A stretch of DNA of 50,364 nucleotides from assembly GCA_002070055.1 (NCBI GenBank), contig MWCM01000010.1, forward strand, positions 1 through 50,364, written 5' to 3'. The position numbers and the translations under genes are program-made. Under the pieces are notes generated by a model that made no database searches, was not told the origin of the DNA, and saw only the letters and a program-made list of their open reading frames with translations. This stretch comes from a bacterium ADurb.Bin212. GTDB lineage: Bacteria; Patescibacteriota; UBA1384; XYA2-FULL-43-10. This document shows positions 1 through 8,000 of this stretch, piece after piece (within the stretch, counting starts at the first letter, position 1; each line of letters opens with the position of its first letter).

Positions 1-354
1 TCGGCACAAATTATGGTTTTACCCCTAATCTCTTTTGCTTTTGGTAAGATTTCGCTTATCGCTCCAATCAGCAATGTTCTTGTGCTTTGGATAATTCCCT
101 TGGCGATGCTTCTGGCATTTATTACCGGTTTTGCGGCAATTATGGTAGCCCCGATCGGCACATTTTTCGCTTATATTACTTGGCCGGTTCTTTATTATAT
201 AATTGCAATATCAAAGATCTCCGCAACATTGCCTTTGGCGATGCTTGAGGTTAAAAAAAGCAGTTATCTAATTTCCATATTATTTTATTCGCTAATATTC
301 ATATATTGGCGCTCACAACAAAAAAGGATAGTCGGTGAAAAAGAAATTAGTTAA
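1..354 (+). CDS. ComEC/Rec2-like DNA-uptake channel, C-terminal fragment (cut by window edge)
   Basis: The reading frame is open from base 1, so the gene starts outside the window. The visible ~117 residues are almost wholly hydrophobic, with about three membrane segments (around VLWIIPLAMLLAFITGF, IGTFFAYITWPVLYYIIA and YLISILFYSLIFIYW) and a short basic tail. This matches the end of the ComEC competence domain, which forms the inner-membrane channel for single-stranded DNA. The stronger support is the next gene, a ComEC-type metallo-beta-lactamase that overlaps it by 20 bases; in many bacteria the two are one polypeptide. Another polytopic membrane protein is possible, since no diagnostic motif lies in this fragment. 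Confidence 0.6.
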   Translation, partial: SAQIMVLPLISFAFGKISLIAPISNVLVLWIIPLAMLLAFITGFAAIMVAPIGTFFAYITWPVLYYIIAISKISATLPLAMLEVKKSSYLISILFYSLIFIYWRSQQKRIVGEKEIS

Positions 355-1195
355 ATATATATTCGGTCTTCTAATAATAATTTTGGTTGCCATCTGGGCG
401 GAGATCGCAAAAAGCCCCAAAGACAACGGGCTAAAAATATATTTTTTTGATGTTGCTCAGGGTGACGCCACTTTGGTCTCGAAGGGAGATTATCAGATAT
501 TAATCGATGGTGGGCCGAGTAGCGATGTCTTAAGCGGGGTTGGAGAGGTAATGCCGCCAAGGGACAGAGAGATCGAGGCGGTTGTTTTAACTCACCCTCA
601 TGCCGATCATCTGGTTGGCTTAAATCAAATATTGGAGCGCTACAATGTTAAACAAATCTATTTAAGCGGTGTTCTACATACCTCAAATCAGTATTTAGAA
701 TTTTTGCAGAAAATTAAAGATAGCGGAATTTCTTCGGAAGTGCCACAGATTAATCAGCAATTCGTGCCGTTTGAGGGGGCAGTTTTTGAATTCTTGTGGC
801 CTGGCGATAAATATCGAAATAAAGAGGTAGATAATTTAAATAACAGTTCTCTTGTTACAAAATTTTGTTATTTAGAGCAGTGCGCTTTGTTTATGGGTGA
901 TTTAGAAACCGATGCCCAAGCAGAGATGTTTATGGGAAACTCCCTGACCGACTACTCGGCGCAGATCTTAAAAATATCTCACCACGGCTCAACTAACGGT
1001 ACCAATCAAACATTATTGGAAAAAGTTAGGCCAAAATATACAGTAATTTCTGTGGGAGCAGACAACAAATACGGACATCCACATAATGCAACACTTAAAT
1101 TAATAGAGCAATTTGGCGTTAGCATCTTGCGAACCGACCGCGACGGCACAATAATATTTGAACTGAGTGAAGCCACAATCATCGTTAATAAATAG
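335..1195 (+). CDS. ComEC-type metallo-beta-lactamase domain protein
   Basis: 286 residues. One N-terminal membrane segment (about residues 8-22) is followed by a metallo-beta-lactamase fold. The metal motif HPHADH is at residues 87-92, and SHHGS and GHPH motifs follow near 216 and 247; this set is typical of the C-terminal hydrolase domain of ComEC/Rec2, thought to degrade the non-transported DNA strand. The start is GTG at 335, preceded by AAAGGA, and lies inside the end of the upstream ComEC-like gene in another frame. The overlap implies translational coupling. Here the domain has its own membrane anchor instead of being fused to the channel. Confidence 0.8.
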   Translation: MKKKLVKYIFGLLIIILVAIWAEIAKSPKDNGLKIYFFDVAQGDATLVSKGDYQILIDGGPSSDVLSGVGEVMPPRDREIEAVVLTHPHADHLVGLNQILERYNVKQIYLSGVLHTSNQYLEFLQKIKDSGISSEVPQINQQFVPFEGAVFEFLWPGDKYRNKEVDNLNNSSLVTKFCYLEQCALFMGDLETDAQAEMFMGNSLTDYSAQILKISHHGSTNGTNQTLLEKVRPKYTVISVGADNKYGHPHNATLKLIEQFGVSILRTDRDGTIIFELSEATIIVNK

Positions 1196-1286
1196 TCGAA
1201 ATGGAAAAAATATCGGATCTGTGTTATTTTAGACCCTGTAACCAACGAATACAAAGTTTTTGACAATAATTACCCAATATTAAATA

Positions 1287-1350
1287 TTTCCCGCATTGCG
1301 GGACCCTCGCCTCGATTCGGCGAAGCGGGCCGCCAAAGGCGGTGGCTTAA
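1287..1350. repeat. Intergenic GC-rich repeat, family A, copy 1
   Basis: About 64 bases with three short hairpins in a row: CCCGC-attg-CGGG, CGCC-tcgattc-GGCG and GCCGCC-aaa-GGCGG. A near-identical copy lies at 9932-9996 and a shorter relative at 4689-4732. It sits just upstream of yebC in AT-rich sequence, so it may be a REP-like or MITE-like element. A long reading frame runs from here into yebC, but the hairpin-rich part is not likely to be coding. Confidence 0.7.
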
Positions 1351-1376
1351 TTCATTATTCATCATCTGGAGTTTCT

Positions 1377-2102
1377 ATGTCAGGACATAGTAAGTGGGCA
1401 ACCACTAAACACAAAAAAGCCTTAGTGGATGCTAAGCGCGGCAAAATTTTTACCAAGATGGCGAAACTTATTACTATCGCGGCGCGAGATGGAGGTGGCG
1501 ACCCAAGTTCGAATCCCAGCTTGCGCACAGCTATCGATAACGCCAAAAGCGTGAGTTTGCCAAAAGAGAATATTGAGCGCGCCATACAACGAGGTGCCGG
1601 CGGGGGAGACAGCGCCAAAATCGAAGAGATTATATATGAGGCTTATGGTCCCGGCGGCATGGCATTAATAATTGAGTGTTTGACCGATAACAAAAATCGC
1701 ACCGTGGCAGAGGTCAAAGCAATTTTAAATAAACTGGGCGGATCATTTGCAACTGCCGGTAGCGTCTCCTATCTTTTTAGTAAAAAGGGCGAGATTTTCA
1801 TTGACGGAGGCAAAAACTCAAAAAGCGCCGACGAGCTGGAGGAGGCGATTATAAATTCTGGGGCTGATGATTTTGAACAAGATGAAAGCAACTATATAGT
1901 ATATACTAGCCAACAAAATTTACATATGGTCAAAAAAGCACTAGAAGATACTGGCATTGTGGTTGAATCGGCAGAGCTAACATATATTGCCAATACCTAT
2001 AATGAACTTGATCCAAACAAAAAAGAGTCCGCCGAAAAGCTACTGGACACTCTTGATGATTTGGATGATGTTAATAAAGTATATACTAATATAAACTTGT
2101 AG
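1377..2102 (+). CDS. yebC: YebC/TACO1-family protein
   Basis: 241 residues from the ATG at 1377, the usual family length. It opens with the signature MSGHSKWATTKHKK and contains NPSLRTAIDNAK, LPKENIERAIQRG and EAYGPGGMALIIECLTDN, all hallmarks of YebC/PmpR. Known roles in the family are relief of ribosome stalling at difficult peptide motifs and, in some members, transcription regulation. The frame is open upstream to 1296, but that extension encodes the repeat element and lacks family similarity, so 1377 is chosen. No strong ribosome site is visible before it. The usual neighbour ruvC is absent here; it lies 18 kb downstream. Confidence 0.95.
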   Translation: MSGHSKWATTKHKKALVDAKRGKIFTKMAKLITIAARDGGGDPSSNPSLRTAIDNAKSVSLPKENIERAIQRGAGGGDSAKIEEIIYEAYGPGGMALIIECLTDNKNRTVAEVKAILNKLGGSFATAGSVSYLFSKKGEIFIDGGKNSKSADELEEAIINSGADDFEQDESNYIVYTSQQNLHMVKKALEDTGIVVESAELTYIANTYNELDPNKKESAEKLLDTLDDLDDVNKVYTNINL

Positions 2103-2195
2103 ATAAGTTCGAATAAATATTTTTTTGGAGCCGGCCAAGCCATTAAAATTAAAAAAATTATTTATTTTTAAGCTTAATATTTATATATATTTTTT

Positions 2196-2603
2196 ATGAA
2201 AAAGAATAAAGCTGGAGCGGTAGTTAGAAAAGTCGAAAGTGGAGTAGTGCACATTTTGTTATTGCACAACCTTCCGCATGATTATTGGCTACTACCCAAA
2301 GGTCATATAGAAGATGGCGAAAGCGCCAAGGATGCGGCCAAGCGCGAGTTGCTTGAGGAAACCGGTCTGAATGTTAATTTAATAAAATTTTTAGGCGTTG
2401 CCACCTATCTTGATAATAATAACAATGAAGTTTTATTAAATATTTTTTTAGCCGAAGCAGTTGATGGGGAATTAACTCCGGAAGACGAGGATCACGAGTT
2501 AATATGGTTACCGCTAAATGAGGCCATCGATAAATTATCATACCAGAATCTTAAAGATTTCCTGATCTCTTGTGCCTCTAGCATAGAAACTATTAATTCA
2601 TAG
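2196..2603 (+). CDS. Nudix hydrolase
   Basis: 135 residues. A complete Nudix box runs from G36 to L58 (GHIEDGE...RELLEETGL), fitting Gx5Ex7REUxEExGU, with E51, E54 and E55 as metal ligands. Nudix enzymes cleave nucleoside diphosphates linked to another group. The start GAVVRK and the PKGHIE context resemble the Ap4A/bis(5'-nucleosyl)-tetraphosphatase group, but the exact substrate cannot be fixed from sequence. No Shine-Dalgarno site is seen; an AT-rich TATATAT tract lies just before the ATG, which would fit a leaderless message. Other nucleotide-sanitising candidates (two HAM1-like genes) follow nearby. Confidence 0.88.
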   Translation: MKKNKAGAVVRKVESGVVHILLLHNLPHDYWLLPKGHIEDGESAKDAAKRELLEETGLNVNLIKFLGVATYLDNNNNEVLLNIFLAEAVDGELTPEDEDHELIWLPLNEAIDKLSYQNLKDFLISCASSIETINS

Positions 2604-2636
2604 ATTTATTTATTATTTTGATAACACATAATACCC

Positions 2637-2888
2637 ATGTCAAAGAAATGGTTTAAGGCAAAAACATATGGTTATGGCTGGTATCCCGCCACTTGGCAGG
2701 GCTGGCTTTGCATTCTTGGTTATGTGGTTGTTTTAACCGCCTCAAGCTGGCTTTTAGAGGCCAATCTCGCCATAAATTTAGTTCCATTTATACTAATAGT
2801 TTTTCTTTCAACCGGTTTGCTAATATATGTCTGCTACAAAAAGGGTGAACCCGCCTCTTGGCGCTGGGGCGAGGATGATAAAAAATAA
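2637..2888 (+). CDS. Small two-helix membrane protein, CPR-type
   Basis: 83 residues. An aromatic N-terminal part (KTYGYGWYPATWQGW, residues 9-23) leads into two membrane helices (about 25-42 and 48-67) and a short charged tail (SWRWGEDDKK). Similar small proteins with a YGWGW/TWQGW start are common in Patescibacteria, as far as I recall, but no function is known to me. It lies 33 bases after the Nudix gene on the same strand. Confidence 0.75.
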   Translation: MSKKWFKAKTYGYGWYPATWQGWLCILGYVVVLTASSWLLEANLAINLVPFILIVFLSTGLLIYVCYKKGEPASWRWGEDDKK

Positions 2889-2951
2889 TAAAACAAAAAC
2901 AAAGTATACTATCTGTTGACCCGCCCATTTTTGTTGATTTTTAGATAAATT

Positions 2952-3500
2952 ATGAAGATATATTACGTTACAAAAAATAAATACAAGCTGGCTCACGCCA
3001 TTGAGTACACTAAAAGGTTTGGTGTAGACATAGAGCAATATCAAACTGATATTCCCGAGATTCAAGCCCCAACTGTTTACGAAGTAGTAACACACAAAGC
3101 ACTCAGAGCATGGGATGATCTTAAGCGTCCTCTTATTGTGTCGGATTCAGGCTGGGAGATCCCATCTCTTGGCGGTTTCCCAGGGCCTTATATGCACGAA
3201 ATAAACAATTGGTTTTCACCTGAGGATTTTTTAGCTTTAATGCGGGACAAAAAAGAAAGAACAATTATTCTCAACCATTATATTGCCGTGGTTCTTGGCG
3301 GTAAGGTCAAAATATTTACCGAGCAAAGCCGTGGCCGTTTTATTAATCAGCCAAGGGGTGAGGGATCTGCACTCGATCAAGTCGTGGTAATGGGCGAAAG
3401 TCACAAAACAATCGCAGAAAACACAAATGCCGGTAATGTTTCGGCAGACGGGCAGGCAATTTGGAAAGAAGTGGTGGAGTATATACTAAACAATAATTAA
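2952..3500 (+). CDS. HAM1/RdgB-like non-canonical purine NTP pyrophosphatase, paralog 1
   Basis: 182 residues. The N-terminus MKIYYVTKNKYKL matches the family's TxNxxK substrate loop, and PEIQA (35-39) followed by VSDSGWEIPSLGGFPGPY (63-80) matches the SDSGLxVxALxGxPG core. The late motif VSADGQAIW also fits. Such enzymes hydrolyse ITP/XTP-type nucleotides to monophosphates and keep them out of DNA and RNA. The usual Leu in SDSGL is Trp here, in both paralogs, so the substrate may differ from standard RdgB. It is about 66% identical to the product of 4013-4561 with no gaps, so the two arose by duplication. The stop is 1 base before the GNAT gene. Confidence 0.85.
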   Translation: MKIYYVTKNKYKLAHAIEYTKRFGVDIEQYQTDIPEIQAPTVYEVVTHKALRAWDDLKRPLIVSDSGWEIPSLGGFPGPYMHEINNWFSPEDFLALMRDKKERTIILNHYIAVVLGGKVKIFTEQSRGRFINQPRGEGSALDQVVVMGESHKTIAENTNAGNVSADGQAIWKEVVEYILNNN

Positions 3501-3501
3501 T

Positions 3502-3972
3502 ATGAACACCATCAAATTTAATAATTTAGCCGATTGTAAATACTTGGTAGATCAAATAGCTCGATATTGGCAAGCCGAATGGTCGAGTGACAAGAGTGCT
3601 AGCGGATTTGAAAAGCAAAAGCAGAGTATTCTAAAGAAGTTAAATAGAGATAGGGCGCCTCTTATTCTGGTGGCACATAGGGGTGATGAATTTATAGGCT
3701 CAGCCGCTCTGTTTCTAAACGATTTGGAGGCGCGGCCGGATCTTAGCTTTTGGATGGGCGGTATATTTACGGTGCCACAGTATCGTGGACAAGGCATTGC
3801 CAAGGCGCTGATTGAGAAAATTGAGAGTAAATCTAAGGAGTTGGGGTATAACAAAATCTACCTCCACACCGAATCTGCCGCAGGTCTTTACGCTAGTCTA
3901 GGTTGGCAAAAACTCTGCGATACTATTACGGATCAAGGGGAGAAAACTGAGATTTATTATAAAAACCTGTAA
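3502..3972 (+). CDS. GNAT-family N-acetyltransferase
   Basis: 156 residues. The acetyl-CoA binding region is clear: IFTVPQYRGQGIAKALIEKI (about 92-111) holds the RGQGIA pyrophosphate loop of motif A, and LHTESAAGLYASLGW (about 120-134) is the motif B region. The family moves an acetyl group from acetyl-CoA to an amine; the acceptor cannot be told from sequence. It lies between two HAM1-like paralogs, one base after the first and 40 bases before the second, so the three are probably one transcript. Confidence 0.88.
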   Translation: MNTIKFNNLADCKYLVDQIARYWQAEWSSDKSASGFEKQKQSILKKLNRDRAPLILVAHRGDEFIGSAALFLNDLEARPDLSFWMGGIFTVPQYRGQGIAKALIEKIESKSKELGYNKIYLHTESAAGLYASLGWQKLCDTITDQGEKTEIYYKNL

Positions 3973-4012
3973 AACTATTAAGGCAAATAACATTGAAGAT
4001 TGTGGTATCAAT

Positions 4013-4561
4013 ATGAAAATACTTTATGTCACCAAAAATGATAATAAGCTTGCTCATGCACAGCAGTTTACTGCGGGCAGCGGCATTGAGATTAAGTCTA
4101 GCAAAATAGAAGTTCCGGAAATCCAGGCGGCTAGTGTCCATGAGGTAATAAAACACAAGGCTCTGAGCGCTTGGAACTTGTTGCAAAAACCGCTAATTGT
4201 CTCCGACTCCGGCTGGGAGATCCCGGCACTTGGCGGATTCCCCGGGCCATATATGCATCATATAAACAGCTGGTTTACGCCAGAAGATTTTTTGGCATTA
4301 ATGCAAAAAAAACAAGATAAAAAAATAGTACTAAATCACCTTATTGCCGTGGTTTTAAATGGTGAGCCCAAGATATTTACAGAAAAAACTTATGGTAAAT
4401 TTATCTCCCAACCACGAGGTCGGGGAACGTCTTTAGACCGGGTTGTGGTGATGGGTAAAAGCCACGGGACAATTGCCGAAAATAACAATGCCGGTATTGT
4501 CTCAGCCGATGGCCAAGCCATTTGGAGTGAGATAGTGGAGTATATACTAACCGGGAAATAA
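4013..4561 (+). CDS. HAM1/RdgB-like pyrophosphatase, paralog 2
   Basis: 182 residues, colinear with the product of 2952-3500 (about 121 of 182 positions identical in my hand alignment, no gaps). It has the same TKN loop, PEIQA, VSDSGWEIPALGGFPGPY and VSADGQAIW motifs, and again Trp where the family usually has Leu. The paralogs differ mainly in residues 21-34 and 101-104, which may mark different partners or substrates. Both keep the catalytic Asp-Ser-Gly core, so both are expected to be active. Confidence 0.85.
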   Translation: MKILYVTKNDNKLAHAQQFTAGSGIEIKSSKIEVPEIQAASVHEVIKHKALSAWNLLQKPLIVSDSGWEIPALGGFPGPYMHHINSWFTPEDFLALMQKKQDKKIVLNHLIAVVLNGEPKIFTEKTYGKFISQPRGRGTSLDRVVVMGKSHGTIAENNNAGIVSADGQAIWSEIVEYILTGK

Positions 4562-4688
4562 GCGTTTTTTTATCAATCCTAAGGCTTGAAAACGTTAAAA
4601 TTTATGAGTAGATTTAGGTTGATATAAATATATTTTATTAGTGCATTTAATTAATTGTCTACATAGGCTTAATTCTTTATTCACCTCA

Positions 4689-4732
4689 TTCTGCGGGATT
4701 CCGCCAGAGGCGAAGGCTTAATTCTGCCTCCG
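4689..4732. repeat. Family A repeat, degenerate copy
   Basis: The stretch around ATTCTGCGGGATTCCGCCAG and GCGAAGGCTTAATTC repeats the start and end of the family A element at 1287 and 9932 but lacks the middle hairpin. It looks like a decayed or internally deleted copy. Confidence 0.5.
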
Positions 4733-4827
4733 AGGATGGTAAATATTCCAAACATCCAACGCCCCAGGGGGTGGGGTATTGAATATGTCTGGTAATATAA
4801 TATATAAAAATTAATCAAGGAGAGACT

Positions 4828-4893
4828 ATGGTGTGCCATTTGCAAAGATCTGGCGCCAAACTTGATTTATTTTGTCAATATTGCAAAGATTAA
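4828..4893 (+). CDS. Possible 21-residue Cys-rich mini-protein
   Basis: An ATG at 4828 follows a strong AAGGAGAG Shine-Dalgarno sequence, with a TATAAT box about 27 bases upstream of the ATG. The 21 codons encode a peptide with Cys at 3, His at 4 and a C-terminal CQYC pair, suggestive of a metal-binding knuckle. Strong ribosome sites are rare in this genome segment, which is why I list it. Against it are the short length and lack of any known family. Confidence 0.3.
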   Translation: MVCHLQRSGAKLDLFCQYCKD

Positions 4894-5093
4894 CTCAAAG
4901 ATTGCGGGATATTATAAGCGCAAGACATGTATTCAATAAATAGGATTTTCTATTGCTTGCCAGTTTGTTACTCTTTAAAAATCTAAAGTTTTCTAAACAA
5001 TTATTTACTTTTATAACTCTCTTATTTTATGTTATTATGAAATAAATAGTATATTTTATAATAATTAACATATTATTAATTCCCAGGGGCAAT

Positions 5094-8000
5094 ATGAGGA
5101 AATACCTTTTTAAGTTTCTAGTTTATACTTTAACCATCTCTGTTAGCTGTTCTCTCTACGGGTATAACTATGCCCAAGCATCAGTGTCTACAATCTCGCT
5201 CGAAAATAATTATGAATTATCCGAAGGTAGCAACATTGACGCTGCGGCATCTGCCGATGGTGATACATATGTAGTTTACGAACGCTCCGGCAGTATATAC
5301 CTAACCAAAAATCGAGACGACGAAGCGTTAATCGGAGCAGGATCATCGCCTAGTATTGCTTTGGACAATTCAGGCGCGCCACACATAGCATACATAAATA
5401 GCGGATCCGTTATATATGAAATCTTCGATGACGATTGGGATAACGAAATAAATGTTGGCATCGGTTCTAATGCCAGCTATGTGGATATCGATACCGACTC
5501 CAATGGCAAAGCGCATATCTTTATGCGAACCTTCTACTATGCTGGTGACGATTATAGTAATACAGATCTTATCTATATATCAAATGTAAACGGATCTTTT
5601 GAATATATTTTAGGGTGGAATGGCTATCGAGATTACTCATCTTCGGGTTCTTGGGGAGCGGCTTATTATAATACACATCCAATTTCAATTTCTATTGATG
5701 ATAGTGATAATTATCATCTTCTCTTCTGGCATACAAGTATCTGGCGTTGGCCAAATGGAAATGATGTAGGATATGACTTACAGTATCACACAAACATTGA
5801 CGGTGCTTCAGTAAATCTTGGGGGAAATCATACTCTTTACAAAAACTCTTTGGCTATCGACGCGCTTGGTCGAGCCAATGTCGTTTATAACGGAATAAAA
5901 CATGGCTTGATATCGGGTGGTGTGTGGGCGGAAACAGATATGGGATCTGCTTCCAGGCCTTCCATTGCTTCCAATAGTACAGCTATTGCTACAGCCTATG
6001 TAGGCAACGGTGTAAATTACTTTGAAGCTTACAGTGATGGCGCTAACCAATCAATCGCTGTGGATGCTTTGGGTGACAATCCCGCTCTTGCCTTAAATGA
6101 TGAAAATCGTTTTGTCTATTACACCAAGTCCGGGAAAATCTATCTAGCCACCGATAAAACGATTAATAATTTACCGACCATTACAGGAGTGGAAGACGGC
6201 GGCATCTATAATTCCGACAAAACTATTAGTTGGGATTTTGGAACAGGGGAGTTAAACGGTTTACCGGTTACTTCGCCTTGCGTCGTTAGTAATGAAGGCA
6301 AATATTCTCTATCTGTAACCGAAGAAAGCAAAGTTGCTTCAGTTGCTTTTGAAATTGATAAAACCGTACCGGTTATCACCATTGACCCCCACAACACTTC
6401 TCCCACCAATCAGGATATTACGGTTACTGCTAGCACCAACGAAGGCACACTTAATACCAACACTCACACTTTTACTGATAACGGTAGTTTTGAATTTATG
6501 GCTACAGATGCTGCCGGTAACCAATCATCAGAAATTGTTACCATAAACAACATAGATAAAGTAGCCCCGACTATCAAAATAGATTTTTACAGTACCGACC
6601 CCACAAATCAGGATATTATCGTTACCGCCACAACCAACGAAGGCACGCTTAATGTTGATTCTTACACCTTCAGCCAAAACGGCTCATTCGATTTTATCGC
6701 TACAGATGAAGCAGGCAACACTTCCACTTACACTGTTACTATCAGCAATATCGACAAAGAGGCGCCAACCATTACCATAGACCCGTTTTCTACGGCTTGG
6801 ACAAATCAAGATGTTACCGTTACTGCTTCTACCAACGAAGGCATGCTCAACGCAACTTCTCACACCTTCAGCGAAAACGGCTCATTCAATTTTGTGTCAA
6901 CAGACTCGGCGGGAAATCAGACTACTACAACAGTTAGTGTTAGCAATATAGATAAAATTAAGCCAACAGGCGCAACTGTTACTTTACCTTCAAGCGGCAG
7001 TTATGTTCGTCAGACCATAAAAATTGAGGCTAATGCCATAGATAACCAAAGTGGTATAGAAAAAGTTGAGTTTATCTCTTCTTTGTCTGGAAAAATTGCC
7101 GAAGATAACACCTTGCCCTACGAGACTAATTGGGAGACAACTCTTGCTCCGGAAGGGGAACACAATATTTGGATTAGGGCTTATGATATTGCAGGAAATA
7201 TTAGCGATTCTGCGCCACTTACAATTAATGTAGACAACACTGCACCCGTTATTACTATTGATGCTTATAATACCAATTTAACCAATCAAGACATCACAGT
7301 CGTGGCTACTACCAACGAAGGCACGCTTAATGTTGATTCTCATACCTTCAGCCAAAACGGTAACTTTGATTTCGTAGCCACAGATTTAGCCGGTAACCAA
7401 ACCACTAAAACCGTAATTATAAGCAACATCGACAAAACTGCTCCGGTTATTACCATAAATCCATACAGCACAGCTCCTACCAATCAAGATGTTACCGTTA
7501 CCGCTTCAACCAACGAAGGCATGCTCAACGCAACTTCCTACACCTTTACCGAAAACGGCAGCTTTGAGTTCGTAGCCACAGACGAGGCAGGGAACATTAC
7601 TACAAAAACCGTAACAGTACCAAACATCGACAAAAACGTTCCAGTTATTACTATTCAACCTTTCCCTATAGCTCCCACCAACCAGAATATTAATGTAGTT
7701 GCCACTACCAACGAAGGCATGCTCAACGCAACTTCCTACACCTTTACCGAAAACGGCAGCTTTGAGTTCGTAGCCACAGACGAAGCTGGCAACATTTCCA
7801 GCAAAACTGTCACCGTGTCAAATATTGATAAAATAGCTCCAATTATTACCGTAGATCCCTTTAGTACAGCTCCCACCAATCAAGATGTCACTGTAACTGC
7901 CACAACTAACGAGGGAGCCATAAATGCCATTTCTTATACCTTTATTGAGAATGGCAGCTTTGAGTTCGTAGCCACAGACGAGGCCGGCAATCAATCTTCG

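Larger units (their letters stand above)
4562..5093. other. 532-base intergenic region with repeats and a possible mini-ORF
   Basis: AT-rich spacer before the giant surface gene. It holds a short relative of repeat family A (4689-4732), a family B start (CAACGCCCC at 4758) followed by a GGGGTGGGG stretch, a TATAAT box at 4796-4801 and a 21-codon ORF at 4828-4893. The last 100 bases are almost only A and T and probably carry the promoter of the surface gene, but I cannot name a convincing -35/-10 pair. Confidence 0.6.

Noticed and set aside
1296-1376. A longer YebC start
   Set aside because: The added 27 codons encode the family A repeat; YebC proteins start at MSGHSKW.
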